A DNA stretch of 64,000 nt from Herbidospora cretacea (GTDB taxonomy: Bacteria > Actinomycetota > Actinomycetes > Streptosporangiales > Streptosporangiaceae). Below, in pieces: positions 44,204-52,403 of the stretch. Position numbers and translations under genes: made by a program. The stretch covers positions 1 to 64,000 of the forward strand of contig NZ_BBXG01000001.1 of assembly GCF_001570605.1 (NCBI RefSeq). The letters run 5' to 3'. The notes beneath the pieces are model-generated. The model had not been told where the DNA came from and ran no database searches. It saw only the letters and a list, made by a program, of their open reading frames with translations. Positions within the stretch are counted from its first letter, which is position 1. Each line of letters starts with the position of its first letter.

Positions 44204-45295
44204 CTAGGAGACGGCGTTCGCGGGCATCGCCCACGTGTTGCACTGATGCGTCCGCTGCTTCTGCCACCCCTGCCGGAACCACACCCCGTTGTTGGGCGGC
44301 GATCCGTGGTCGCGCGGCCAGCCGGGCTGGTCGCCGACGTTGCTCCAGAACGCGAACAGGTCGTCGCGCCGTCCGGCCGGAACGGGATAGGTCGGCGCGA
44401 CCGCGCGCATGAACATCCCCGCGAAGCAGTTGGCCTGGAGTTCGAGCCGCCTGCTGAGCGCGAGCCGCTGACTCTCCGACGCCGACGCCAGCGTCCGCTC
44501 CCAGCGCGCCTGCGCGAGGCCGGTGAGCTGCTGCACGTGGTGGCCGTACTCGTGGCCCATCATCGCCGTGTAGGTGCCGTGCCAGGCGGAGAAGCTCGCG
44601 TACCCCGCGGCCTCGCCGTTGCCGTTCGCCATCGCCTTGGTGGAGGCGTAGACGGACATCGTGCGGGGGCAGTAGTAGGGCGCGGCGCTGTTGGACTGGG
44701 GGAAGTCCCCGCACGGCCCGCGGCCCTTGCCCGCCGCGATGACCCACTTCGGCCGCTCGAACGGGATGCCGACCTTCTCCAGCGCGGTCTTCCAGGCCTG
44801 GTCCATGCACTTGGCGGTCCGCAGGATGTGTGCCTTGATCTGGGCGTGCACGAACACGTTCGCGCCGCCGCCCCGGCAGCGGGTGCGGGGGAGGGGACCG
44901 GCCGCGTAGACGGTGTTCGATTTGAGCGAGGTGTTGAGCGGGGCCTTCTTCTGGGGCGCGCGGGTGGGCTCACCGGTGGGGCGGGCGCCGTCCCGCAGCG
45001 TCGTGACGACCGGCTCCCGCGAGGTCGCGCGGTCGCTCAGCGAGGCGCCGACGACGAGCACCGTGAACACGACGGCGATCAGCCCGAGGACGCCGCCGAG
45101 GATCGCCCCCGCGCTCGACTTGCGGCGCGGCTGCCACTGGTGAGGTAACTGGCGGGGCGGTCCGTAGGGTCCGGCGGGCGGGAGCCGCGTGCCGGGCGGG
45201 TACGGGTGCGGGGCAGGGTACCTCTGCGGGGGCTGTGGCGGGCCTCCTGAACCGTATGGGTGCCGCCCGGGAGGCGGCGGATACGGCTGGCCCAT
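44204..45295 (-). CDS. Membrane-anchored YpfJ-type neutral zinc metallopeptidase
   Basis: 363 residues from ATG 45295 (MGQPYPPPPG). A proline/tyrosine-rich cytoplasmic stretch is followed by one membrane segment near residues 60-82, then an external peptidase domain. Zinc motif HEYGHHVQQ, with downstream ELQANCFAG supplying the third ligand Glu. This fits the putative neutral zinc metallopeptidase family (YpfJ, PF04228). It follows the LCP gene by 99 bp in the upstream direction and shares orientation, so both may act in envelope maintenance. Substrate unknown. Confidence 0.88.
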   Translation of the reverse strand: MGQPYPPPPGRHPYGSGGPPQPPQRYPAPHPYPPGTRLPPAGPYGPPRQLPHQWQPRRKSSAGAILGGVLGLIAVVFTVLVVGASLSDRATSREPVVTTLRDGARPTGEPTRAPQKKAPLNTSLKSNTVYAAGPLPRTRCRGGGANVFVHAQIKAHILRTAKCMDQAWKTALEKVGIPFERPKWVIAAGKGRGPCGDFPQSNSAAPYYCPRTMSVYASTKAMANGNGEAAGYASFSAWHGTYTAMMGHEYGHHVQQLTGLAQARWERTLASASESQRLALSRRLELQANCFAGMFMRAVAPTYPVPAGRRDDLFAFWSNVGDQPGWPRDHGSPPNNGVWFRQGWQKQRTHQCNTWAMPANAVS

Positions 45296-45447
45296 CTCTT
45301 TGACCCCCTTGGTTGAGAATGGGCAGAACAATACTGATTTCACACTCGTCACGGATGTCGCACCAGTCGGGCACGGCGCGTAATCATCCGAGGTGATCTC
45401 TGCGATGTTCCGGATTCGGACGGGTCGTCTGCCCTAGCGTCTTTGGC

Positions 45448-46317
45448 ATGAATCTGCAACAGCTCCGCTATGTGGTAGCCACCGCAGAGCACCGCACCAT
45501 GACCGACGCCGCACGGTCCCTCTACATCGCGCAGCCCGCGTTATCCCGCGCCATCCGGGACCTGGAACGCGAGCTCGGGATGACACTCTTCGCCCGCTCC
45601 GGGCGAGGGGTGGTCGTGACCGCGCAGGGACGCCGGGTCGTCAAGCTCGCCCGGGAGGCGCTCGACGCCGTCCGGGAGATCGAGGCGCTCGCGACCCAGT
45701 CGCACACCTCGGGTGCGGAACTGCGCATCGCGTCGACGCCGAGCCTGGAACCGGGGCTCGCGGGTCGCCTTCTGCCCGCCTATGTGGCGGAGCATCCTGG
45801 AATCCGCGTGCACATCGTCCGCTGCGACGGGCGGGAGAGCGTCGTCACCGCCGTCCGCGAGCAGCGGGCCGACCTCGGCCTGACCGATCTGCCGGTGCCC
45901 ACCGACCTGGTCAGTCATCCGCTGGAGCGGCAGGAGATCGTGCTGATCTCGCCGCCCGGCCTCGACCTGCCCGACCCGGTGCCGATGAGCAGGCTCAACG
46001 GCATGCGGCTGGTGCTGCCCGGCCAGGGCAGCCCGCGCCGCCGGGAGTTCGACCAGATCTTCAGCTCGTACGGTGTCCGCCCCATCCCCGCGGTGGAGTC
46101 GGACGAGAGGGCCAAGTGGCTCCCGGCCGTGCGCGAGGGTCAGGCCTCGCTCCTGTGGTACCGCGGCATGGCCGAGCAGGCGGCCCGCGCCGGTCTGGTC
46201 GTGCGCTCGCTCGACCCGGCTCCCCGGAAGATCATCGCGATCGTGCACGCCCGCAAGCGGCTGCCCGCGACCGCGCTCGACTTCGTCACCCTCGCAGAAG
46301 GAGGATCCGCCGCTTAA
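45448..46317 (+). CDS. LysR family transcriptional regulator
   Basis: 289 residues. The N-terminal winged HTH is classical (MNLQQLRYVVATAEHRTMTD, AARSLYIAQPALSRAI). The effector domain begins near residue 90 (LRIASTPSLEPGL). It diverges from the metallopeptidase gene 152 bp away; LysR proteins often regulate a divergent gene, but here the neighbour is a protease with no metabolite link. The effector is unknown. Confidence 0.92.
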   Translation: MNLQQLRYVVATAEHRTMTDAARSLYIAQPALSRAIRDLERELGMTLFARSGRGVVVTAQGRRVVKLAREALDAVREIEALATQSHTSGAELRIASTPSLEPGLAGRLLPAYVAEHPGIRVHIVRCDGRESVVTAVREQRADLGLTDLPVPTDLVSHPLERQEIVLISPPGLDLPDPVPMSRLNGMRLVLPGQGSPRRREFDQIFSSYGVRPIPAVESDERAKWLPAVREGQASLLWYRGMAEQAARAGLVVRSLDPAPRKIIAIVHARKRLPATALDFVTLAEGGSAA

Positions 46318-46429
46318 AGGCTTGGACCGTTCCAAATCCGACTTGTCGGATTAGTGGGCCGGACCTGTGGGGGAACTTCTGGATCGGCCATTTCCCGAAG
46401 CACCACCGCAGTCCTGGCGACGGCGCGGA

Positions 46430-46466
46430 GCGAGACGCGGGCGGCCGCAGGCCGCCCGTGGCTCGC
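46430..46466. terminator. Hairpin between LysR and FolP2-like genes
   Basis: Inner stem CGGGCGGC (46438-46445) with GCCGCCCG (46451-46458), outer stem GCGAG (46430-46434) with CTCGC (46462-46466), separated by a 3x3 internal loop. No T tract follows, so it is a possible factor-dependent terminator for the LysR transcript. Confidence 0.6.
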
Positions 46467-46503
46467 GCTGTGAACCTGCCCAAAAGAAGTAGGCTCCTTG
46501 GCG

Positions 46504-47346
46504 ATGTCTACTCTGCGCCTTCGCGGCCGTGTGTTCGGTCCCGGCGACCACGCGATCATGGCCGTGGTCAACCGCACGCCCGACTCCTTCTACGACCGAG
46601 GCGCGACCTACGGTTTCGAGGCCGCCCTCGACGCCGCCTCCCGGCAGATCGCCGAGGGCGCCGACATCGTGGACATCGGCGGCGTGAAAGCGGGGCCCGG
46701 CGACGACGTCGACGTGGCGGAGGAGATCCGCCGGGTCGCCGACCTCGTGGCGGCCGTCCGCGCCCGCCACGACGACGTGATCATCAGCGTCGACACCTGG
46801 CGCGCCGAGGTCGGCGAGGTCGTCGCGGCGGCCGGCGCCGACCTGCTCAACGACACCTGGGGCGGCGTCGACCCCGGCCTGGCCGACGTGGCCGCCAGGC
46901 ACGGCATCGGCCTGGTCTGCGCCCACGCCGGACGCGTCGAGCCGCGCACCCGCCCCCATCGGATCGCCTACGACGACGTGGTGGGCGACGTGGTGGCGTA
47001 CACGACCGACCTCGCGGAGAAGGCGCTCGCCGCCGGGGTGGCGCGCGACCGGATCCTGATCGACCCCGCCCACGACTTCGGCAAGAACACCTACCACTCC
47101 CTGGAGCTCAGCCGCCGCCTCGACGAGATGGTCGCGACCGGCTGGCCGGTCCTGGTGGCCGTCTCCAACAAGGACTTCGTCGGCGAGACCCTCGGCGGCC
47201 TCCCCGTCGACCGGCGCCACGCGGGCACCCTCGCGACCCTGGCGATCTCGGCGCTCCAGGGCGCGCGGGTCTTCCGGGTCCACGACGCGGCGTCGGCCCG
47301 CAAGGTCCTGGACACCGTCAGCCGTACATCACCGACAGGAACCTGA
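46504..47346 (+). CDS. folP2: Dihydropteroate synthase-like protein, FolP2 type
   Basis: 280 residues of the pterin-binding TIM-barrel fold. The motif is IMAVVNRTPDSFYDRG, the variant seen in mycobacterial FolP2, not the MGVLNVTPDSFSDG-like form of true dihydropteroate synthase; FolP2 of mycobacteria does not replace FolP1 function. Other motifs are DIGGVKAGPG, SVDTWRAEV and LLNDTWGG. So the name describes the fold, and activity is doubtful. ATG 46504 is used; TTG 46498 is in frame. It overlaps the convergent PLP-enzyme gene by 29 bp. Confidence 0.8.
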   Translation: MSTLRLRGRVFGPGDHAIMAVVNRTPDSFYDRGATYGFEAALDAASRQIAEGADIVDIGGVKAGPGDDVDVAEEIRRVADLVAAVRARHDDVIISVDTWRAEVGEVVAAAGADLLNDTWGGVDPGLADVAARHGIGLVCAHAGRVEPRTRPHRIAYDDVVGDVVAYTTDLAEKALAAGVARDRILIDPAHDFGKNTYHSLELSRRLDEMVATGWPVLVAVSNKDFVGETLGGLPVDRRHAGTLATLAISALQGARVFRVHDAASARKVLDTVSRTSPTGT

Positions 47347-48739
47347 CCAGGATCGCCTCCCTGGTCTTGGCCGGGAGGGCGTCGAGGACCGCGTTGACGG
47401 CGGCCATCTCGGGCTGGTCGCGGGAGGTCAGGTCGATGCCGACCGAGGCGGCCAGTTCCACGAAGGTGGGGTCGTCGAGTTCGTCCAGGTTGAGTGAGGC
47501 GATCAGTTCGGGGAGGCCCTCGGGGACGAGCGCCGGGCCCTTCTGGCGGGCGGCCTCGGCCGACTCGGCGATCACGGCGAGCATCGCGTCGACCCGCTCC
47601 AGCGTCACGCCGGTCACGGTGATGTGGATGTTGGCGGGGATCCCGGCGTAGGAGAGCTGGGGCTGGAGGAACCAGCCGCGCCTGCGCGCCTCGTCGGCGA
47701 GCACGAACACGTCGACCTCGGGCGAGCCCGCAATCGCGACCAGGGCGGCCTGCGGGTCGCCGAGCACCCGCAGCCCGGGGATCTTCGCGGCGCCCTCGGC
47801 GATCCGGCGGGTGGCCTCCAGGGTGGTCCGGCCCAGTTCGATGTAGCCCTCGCGGCCCAGCGCGTGGAGGGTGCCCCAGGCGCCGCCGAGCGGCCCGGCC
47901 GAGCGGGAGCTCTGCACGGTGGCGTTGATGATCGTGTAGCCGGGCCAGCCGGCCGAGGCGAAGTAGGCCTTGCGGCGCAGTGCGGCGTCCTTGAACAGCA
48001 GCACGGACGCGCCCTTGGGGGCGTACCCGAACTTGTGCAGGTCGCAGGAGATCGACGTGACACCCGGCACGGACAGGTCGAACGGCGGCACCTCGGCCCC
48101 GGCCTCCCGCAGCCACGGCAGCAGCCAGCCGCCGACGCACGCGTCGACGTGGCAGGGGATGCCGCGCGCGGCGGCCAGGGCCGCGACCTGCTCGACGGGG
48201 TCGATGACGCCCTGCGGGTAGGAGGGCGCCGAGACGACCACGAGCACCGTCTGCTGGGTGATCGCGGCCTCCATCAGGGCCGGGTCGACGGTGAAGGTCT
48301 CCAGATCGACCGGGACGGCGACCACCTCGACCCCGAGGTAGTGGGCGGCCTTGTGGAAGGCCGGATGCGCGGTGACCGGAACGACCATCTGGGGGCGCTC
48401 GATCCCGGCGGCGTCCCGGGCGGCCTTGACGGCCAGCATGATCGACTCGGTGCCGCCGCTGGTGAAGATCCCCGGCGCGCCGGGCTGGCCGAGCTCGGCC
48501 GCGACCGCCCCGACCACGTCCTTCTCCAGGGCGACCATGCTCGGGAACGCCGTCGGGTCGAGCATGTTGACCTCGAGCATCCCGGCGTAGACGGCCGCGC
48601 CGGCCTCGTGGACCTCGGGACGGCCGGTGTCGTACACGTACGCGGTGACCTGCCCGCCCCGGACGGGGAGGTCGGCCTCCTGTGCCTCGGCCAGCCGGGC
48701 GAGCAGTTCCTCAGCGGCCACGCCGCGGTGGGGGAGCAT
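47318..48739 (-). CDS. PLP-dependent decarboxylase/lyase (group II, sphingosine-phosphate-lyase-like)
   Basis: 473 residues. PLP-binding Lys is in SCDLHKFGYAPKGAS; the cofactor Asp/Ala/His region is HVDACVGGWLLPW; phosphate contacts are in FTSGGTESIMLA. The set matches the group II decarboxylase family that includes glutamate decarboxylase, tyrosine decarboxylase and sphingosine-1-phosphate lyase; the resemblance to SPL (GTE-S-I, HKYGYAPKG) is closest. Reaction is not determined. Transcribed alone, 98 bp from a divergent secreted-protein gene. Confidence 0.85.
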   Translation of the reverse strand: MLPHRGVAAEELLARLAEAQEADLPVRGGQVTAYVYDTGRPEVHEAGAAVYAGMLEVNMLDPTAFPSMVALEKDVVGAVAAELGQPGAPGIFTSGGTESIMLAVKAARDAAGIERPQMVVPVTAHPAFHKAAHYLGVEVVAVPVDLETFTVDPALMEAAITQQTVLVVVSAPSYPQGVIDPVEQVAALAAARGIPCHVDACVGGWLLPWLREAGAEVPPFDLSVPGVTSISCDLHKFGYAPKGASVLLFKDAALRRKAYFASAGWPGYTIINATVQSSRSAGPLGGAWGTLHALGREGYIELGRTTLEATRRIAEGAAKIPGLRVLGDPQAALVAIAGSPEVDVFVLADEARRRGWFLQPQLSYAGIPANIHITVTGVTLERVDAMLAVIAESAEAARQKGPALVPEGLPELIASLNLDELDDPTFVELAASVGIDLTSRDQPEMAAVNAVLDALPAKTREAILVRFLSVMYG

Positions 48740-48837
48740 GCGATCACTTTACGGAACCCCACGCGTATCACGTGAGAAGGTGGCACCCAGGGCACAGCGG
48801 ACAATTGTCCGTTCCGACGACAGATGGGACCTGTTTC

Positions 48838-49749
48838 ATGCGAGTGGCAGCCTTCGTTGCCGGCCTCTTAGCCGTGCTGGTGGCGGCTCCGCCCGCCGTC
48901 GCCTCGACGGCCCCCAAATATCCGACCTCGTTCTCCCTGCCGGACGGCTTCACGCCCGAGGGCATCGCGATCGACGAGGGACGCTCGGCCTACTTCGGCT
49001 CCCGCACGACCGGGGCGATCTACAAGGCCGACCTGCGCACCGGGCAGGGCAAGGTGATCAACGAGGGGCCGGGCACGCCGTCCCTGGGCCTGAAGGTCAA
49101 GCGGAACCGGCTGTTCGTGGCGGGCGGCACCGCCGGGACCGCCCGGGTGCTCGACGCGCGGACCGGGAAACTGCTGAAGAGCTACACGCTGGCGACCGGC
49201 AACTCGTTCGTGAACGACGTCGTGCTGACCCGCGACGCGGCCTACTTCACCGACTCGACCAATCCGGTCCTCTACCGGCTCGACCTGCGCCGGTGGGGCC
49301 GTCTCCCCGCCGAGGCCGTCACGATCCCGCTGACCGGCGACATCGCCTACACGACCGGCATCAACGTCAACGGGATCGAGCAGACGCCCGACGGCAAGGG
49401 GCTGCTGCTGATCCAGTCGAACACCGGGAAGCTGTTCCGGGCCGACAAGAAGACCGGCGCGACCAAGCAGGTCGACCTCGGGACCGAGCTGCTGACCAAC
49501 GGCGACGGGCTGCTCCTGGAGGGGCGCAAGCTGGTCGTCGTCCAGAACTTCCTGAACACGGTGACCTGGGTCGGCCTCGACCGCCGGGCGACGAAGGGCG
49601 CCGTCGACCGCAAGGTGACCGACCCGAGGTTCGACGTCCCGACGACGGTCGCCGCCTTCCGCGACCGCCTCTACCTGCCGAACGGCCGCTTCAGCACGCC
49701 CCCGACCCCGACGACGCCCTACACCGTCGTGGCCATCGACCGCCACTGA
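48838..49749 (+). CDS. Secreted SMP-30/gluconolactonase-like beta-propeller protein
   Basis: 303 residues from ATG 48838; MRVAAFVAGLLAVLVAAPPA ends a signal peptide near AVAS. The mature part has six-bladed-propeller-like repeats (GFTPEGIAIDEG, GTPSLGLKVKRN, TGNSFVNDVVLT, TGINVNGIEQTPDG, FDVPTTVAAF). This is the pattern of SMP-30/LRE and related NHL-like extracellular proteins. Catalytic metal ligands cannot be fixed by eye. It is 14 bp upstream of the histidine kinase gene and may be cotranscribed with it. Confidence 0.75.
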   Translation: MRVAAFVAGLLAVLVAAPPAVASTAPKYPTSFSLPDGFTPEGIAIDEGRSAYFGSRTTGAIYKADLRTGQGKVINEGPGTPSLGLKVKRNRLFVAGGTAGTARVLDARTGKLLKSYTLATGNSFVNDVVLTRDAAYFTDSTNPVLYRLDLRRWGRLPAEAVTIPLTGDIAYTTGINVNGIEQTPDGKGLLLIQSNTGKLFRADKKTGATKQVDLGTELLTNGDGLLLEGRKLVVVQNFLNTVTWVGLDRRATKGAVDRKVTDPRFDVPTTVAAFRDRLYLPNGRFSTPPTPTTPYTVVAIDRH

Positions 49750-49763
49750 CGCACGATGGGGGC

Positions 49764-50930
49764 ATGGCGACCGACGTAGCCGCGACCGTCTGCGACTGGG
49801 AGGACGACCTCCGCCGCGCGGGCCGGGCCGCTCCCGCCGAGCTCTCGATGATGTTCCGCGTGGGCGCGCCGGCGCTGGCCCTGGCCTTCACGGCCGGGGC
49901 GGTGCCGGCCGCCGCGCTCGCCCCCCGGCCGCAGATCCCGGTGATCGTGCTGGTCCTGGTCTCGGCGGCGCCGTGGTGCCGCTGGCTGGTCAAGGGGGAC
50001 GACGGGCCGACGTGGTGGTTCGCGGCGGCGGTGCTGGCGCCGCTGGGGGCCGCCGCGCTGATCGGGCCGGGCAGCCCGGTCGCGTCGCTGCTGATGCTGG
50101 CGGTCGGGCTGCTGCTGGTGGCGCTGAACGTCGGGTTCGCGCCGTTCCCCCTGGCCGCCGCGGTCACCGGGGCGACCTACCTGACGACGCTCCTCGTCGT
50201 GGTCGTCCTCGAACCGGTCGTCGTGGTGGCCGCCCACCTCGGGTTCGCCCTCACATTGGCCGCCGCCTACGCCGTGCGGGTCTGCCACGACTCCAGCCGC
50301 CTGGTCGCCCAGGCCCTGGAGGCGCTGGCCCTCCAGCGGGCCGCCGACCAGCGGCGGATCATGGCGCAGGACGTCCACGACGTCGTCGGGCACACCCTCG
50401 CCGTCACCATGCTCCACATCACCGCCGCCCGGATGGCGGTCAGACGCGACCACGCCGCCGACGCCCTCGAAGCGCTCGAAGAGGCCGAGCGGCACGGCCG
50501 GGCGAGCCTGGCCGACCTGCGGCGGCTGGTGAAGGTGCTGCGGTCGGGGGAGGAGACGCCGGGCGGGCCGCAGCCGGGGCTCGCCGACGTCGAGGCCCTG
50601 GTCGACAGCTTCCGGGGCGCCGTCGATCTCACCTTCTCCCTCGACGGGCCGGCGGTCGTCGATCCGGGGGCGGAGCTGGCGGCGTACCGGATCATTCAGG
50701 AAGCCCTGGCCAACGCGGTCCGGCACGGAACCGGGACGGCCCGGGTGTCGCTGACCCTGGCCGGTGGCGAACTGGTCGTGGAGGTCGGCAACCCCGTGGG
50801 GAGCGTGCGGGACGACGGGCCGGGGAGCGGGCTCGCGGGCATGCGCGAACGCGCCTCGGCCGCCGGGGGCGAGTGCGCCGCCGGGATGCGCGACGGGGAG
50901 TGGCTCGTGTCGGCGAGGATCCCGGCATGA
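49764..50930 (+). CDS. NarL-type sensor histidine kinase (HisKA_3)
   Basis: 388 residues from ATG 49764. Four or five hydrophobic segments between residues 35 and 165, then HisKA_3 with phosphorylated His in DVHDVVGHTL near residue 210 and an ATPase domain with NAVRHGTGTARV and GSGLAGMRER. Together with the overlapping regulator gene (ATGA overlap at 50927) it forms a classic NarL/LuxR-type pair. The membrane sensor lacks an obvious periplasmic domain, so it may sense membrane state or a ligand within the bilayer. Confidence 0.9.
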   Translation: MATDVAATVCDWEDDLRRAGRAAPAELSMMFRVGAPALALAFTAGAVPAAALAPRPQIPVIVLVLVSAAPWCRWLVKGDDGPTWWFAAAVLAPLGAAALIGPGSPVASLLMLAVGLLLVALNVGFAPFPLAAAVTGATYLTTLLVVVVLEPVVVVAAHLGFALTLAAAYAVRVCHDSSRLVAQALEALALQRAADQRRIMAQDVHDVVGHTLAVTMLHITAARMAVRRDHAADALEALEEAERHGRASLADLRRLVKVLRSGEETPGGPQPGLADVEALVDSFRGAVDLTFSLDGPAVVDPGAELAAYRIIQEALANAVRHGTGTARVSLTLAGGELVVEVGNPVGSVRDDGPGSGLAGMRERASAAGGECAAGMRDGEWLVSARIPA

Positions 50931-51562
50931 TCTCCGTGCTGCTGGTCGACGACCAGCCCCTGGTACGCGCCGGCCTGCGCCGCATCCTCGAACCCGAGGG
51001 GACCTTCACGATCGCGGGCGAGTGCGACGACGGCGACCAGGTCGCCGACGCGGTCGCCCGCTGGAAGCCCGACGTGGTCGTGATGGACGTCAGGATGCGC
51101 CGGGTCGACGGCGCGGAGGCGACCCGGCGGCTGGCCGGGGCCGCGCCGGTCCTCATCCTCACGACCTTCGACGACGACGGCACCGTGGCCGCCGCCCTGG
51201 GCGCGGGCGCGGCCGGGTTCATCCTCAAGGACGCGCCGGGCGAGGACATCGTCCGGGCCGTCACGATGGTCGCCGAGGGCGGGTCGTGGCTGGACCCCCA
51301 GGTGGCCGGGCCGGTGCTGACCGCCTTCCGGCGGGTGGCTCTCAAGGACCAGAAGGGCCGTTCGGCGGCGGAGCGGCTGACCCAGCGCGAACGCGACGTC
51401 CTGGCCCGGATCGCCCGGGGCGCCACCAACGCCGAGACGGCGGCGGCCCTGCACATCTCCGAGGCGACGGTGAAGACCCACCTGGGCAACATCCTCACGA
51501 AGCTCGACCTCAGGGACCGCCCGGCCGTCATCGTGTACGCCCACGACCACGGCCTGGCCTGA
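50927..51562 (+). CDS. LuxR/NarL-family response regulator
   Basis: 211 residues from ATG 50927. Receiver: LLVDDQPLVRAGLRRILE, phospho-acceptor Asp in VVVMDVRMRRVDG, then LKDAPGEDIVRAV. LuxR-type output domain: LTQRERDVLARIARGATNAE and STEATVKTHLGNIL-like HTH (EATVKTHLGNILTK). It is the cognate regulator of the kinase at 49764. Target genes are unknown; the neighbouring DoxX and HxlR genes are candidates. Confidence 0.95.
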   Translation: MISVLLVDDQPLVRAGLRRILEPEGTFTIAGECDDGDQVADAVARWKPDVVVMDVRMRRVDGAEATRRLAGAAPVLILTTFDDDGTVAAALGAGAAGFILKDAPGEDIVRAVTMVAEGGSWLDPQVAGPVLTAFRRVALKDQKGRSAAERLTQRERDVLARIARGATNAETAAALHISEATVKTHLGNILTKLDLRDRPAVIVYAHDHGLA

Positions 51563-51928
51563 TCACCACCAGATCGTCGCGAGCCAGACCTCGACCGCCG
51601 CGAGCACGATCAGCGTGACGTTCAGCCCGGTCTCCCGGACCTCGCCCCGCGACAGGTGCAGCCCAGTGGCCAGGACCTGGAGCACCGTGAACCCGATCGC
51701 GGCGGCGAGCGCCAGGCCGGGCAGGATCCCGGTGAGCGGCGGCAGCACGAGCCCGGCCGCCCCGAGGACCTCCATCACGCCGATCGCCCGGACCATCGGC
51801 ATCGGGACGGTGTCGACCCAGCCCATCATGGGCGCGAGCCGTTCCTTGCTCTGGACGACCTTCTTGCCCCCCGCGTAGAGGTAGAACAGGCCCAGCAGTC
51901 CGGCGACGATCCAGTAGGCGATGGTCAC
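51563..51928 (-). CDS. DoxX family membrane protein
   Basis: 121 residues, four membrane segments (IVAGLLGLFYLYAGGKKVV; MEVLGAAGLVLPP; LALAAAIGFTVLQVLA; ILAAVEVWLA). The GTG at 51928 has GGGAGGA 5-11 bases upstream. DoxX-family proteins are small membrane proteins linked to redox or envelope stress; function is unknown. It abuts the response regulator stop directly and is divergent from an HxlR gene, a common pairing in which the HxlR protein controls the DoxX gene. Confidence 0.85.
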   Translation of the reverse strand: MTIAYWIVAGLLGLFYLYAGGKKVVQSKERLAPMMGWVDTVPMPMVRAIGVMEVLGAAGLVLPPLTGILPGLALAAAIGFTVLQVLATGLHLSRGEVRETGLNVTLIVLAAVEVWLATIWW

Positions 51929-52022
51929 GGCGTTCCTCCCTTGGCAGCGCCAGGCCATGATGGAGGAGCGCCGGACGCCGTACAAAAGGAACATCGGTGT
52001 GCGCAAGTAACCGGGAGTGGCC

Positions 52023-52403
52023 GTGTCACAGCACGAGAAGACCTGTCTGATCAGGGGAGACGCCGGTCGGACGGTCCGCGCCATCCTCGACCGCATCGGC
52101 GGCAGGTGGACCCTGCTGATCGTCGCCACCCTCCACGGGAGGCGGCTGCGCTTCGGCGAGCTGCGGCAGCACATCCCCGGCATCTCGCAGCGGATGCTGT
52201 CGCTGAGCCTGCGCCACCTCGAACGCGACGGGCTCGTCACCCGCACGGCCCACGCCGAGGTGCCGCCCCGGGTGGAGTACGAGCTCACGCCGATGGGCCA
52301 GAGCCTGATCGTCCCGGCGGTCACCCTGGCCGAGTGGGCGGCCGAGCACAACCCCGGCATCGAACGCAGCCAGACAGCCTACGACTCCCGGTCAGACCGG
52401 TAG
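52023..52403 (+). CDS. HxlR family transcriptional regulator
   Basis: 126 residues from GTG 52023, placed 5 bases after GGGAG (GTG 52017 is closer to it and less likely). The family core is clear: IGGRWTLLIVATLHGRRLRF, ELRQHIPGISQRMLSLSLRH and LERDGLVTR, a winged helix. A Cys at residue 8 (EKTCLIR) matches the redox-sensing Cys of some HxlR proteins (for example QorR/HypR types). It probably regulates the divergent DoxX gene. The 3' end overlaps the convergent kinase gene by 12 bp. Confidence 0.9.
   Translation: MSQHEKTCLIRGDAGRTVRAILDRIGGRWTLLIVATLHGRRLRFGELRQHIPGISQRMLSLSLRHLERDGLVTRTAHAEVPPRVEYELTPMGQSLIVPAVTLAEWAAEHNPGIERSQTAYDSRSDR

Noticed and set aside
46504-47346. True dihydropteroate synthase
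   Set aside because: The conserved loop is the FolP2 variant and no folate neighbours are present; kept as FolP2-like.
48838-49749. Superoxide dismutase label sometimes attached to this protein type
   Set aside because: No metal-binding SOD motif is seen; the repeats look like a beta propeller.
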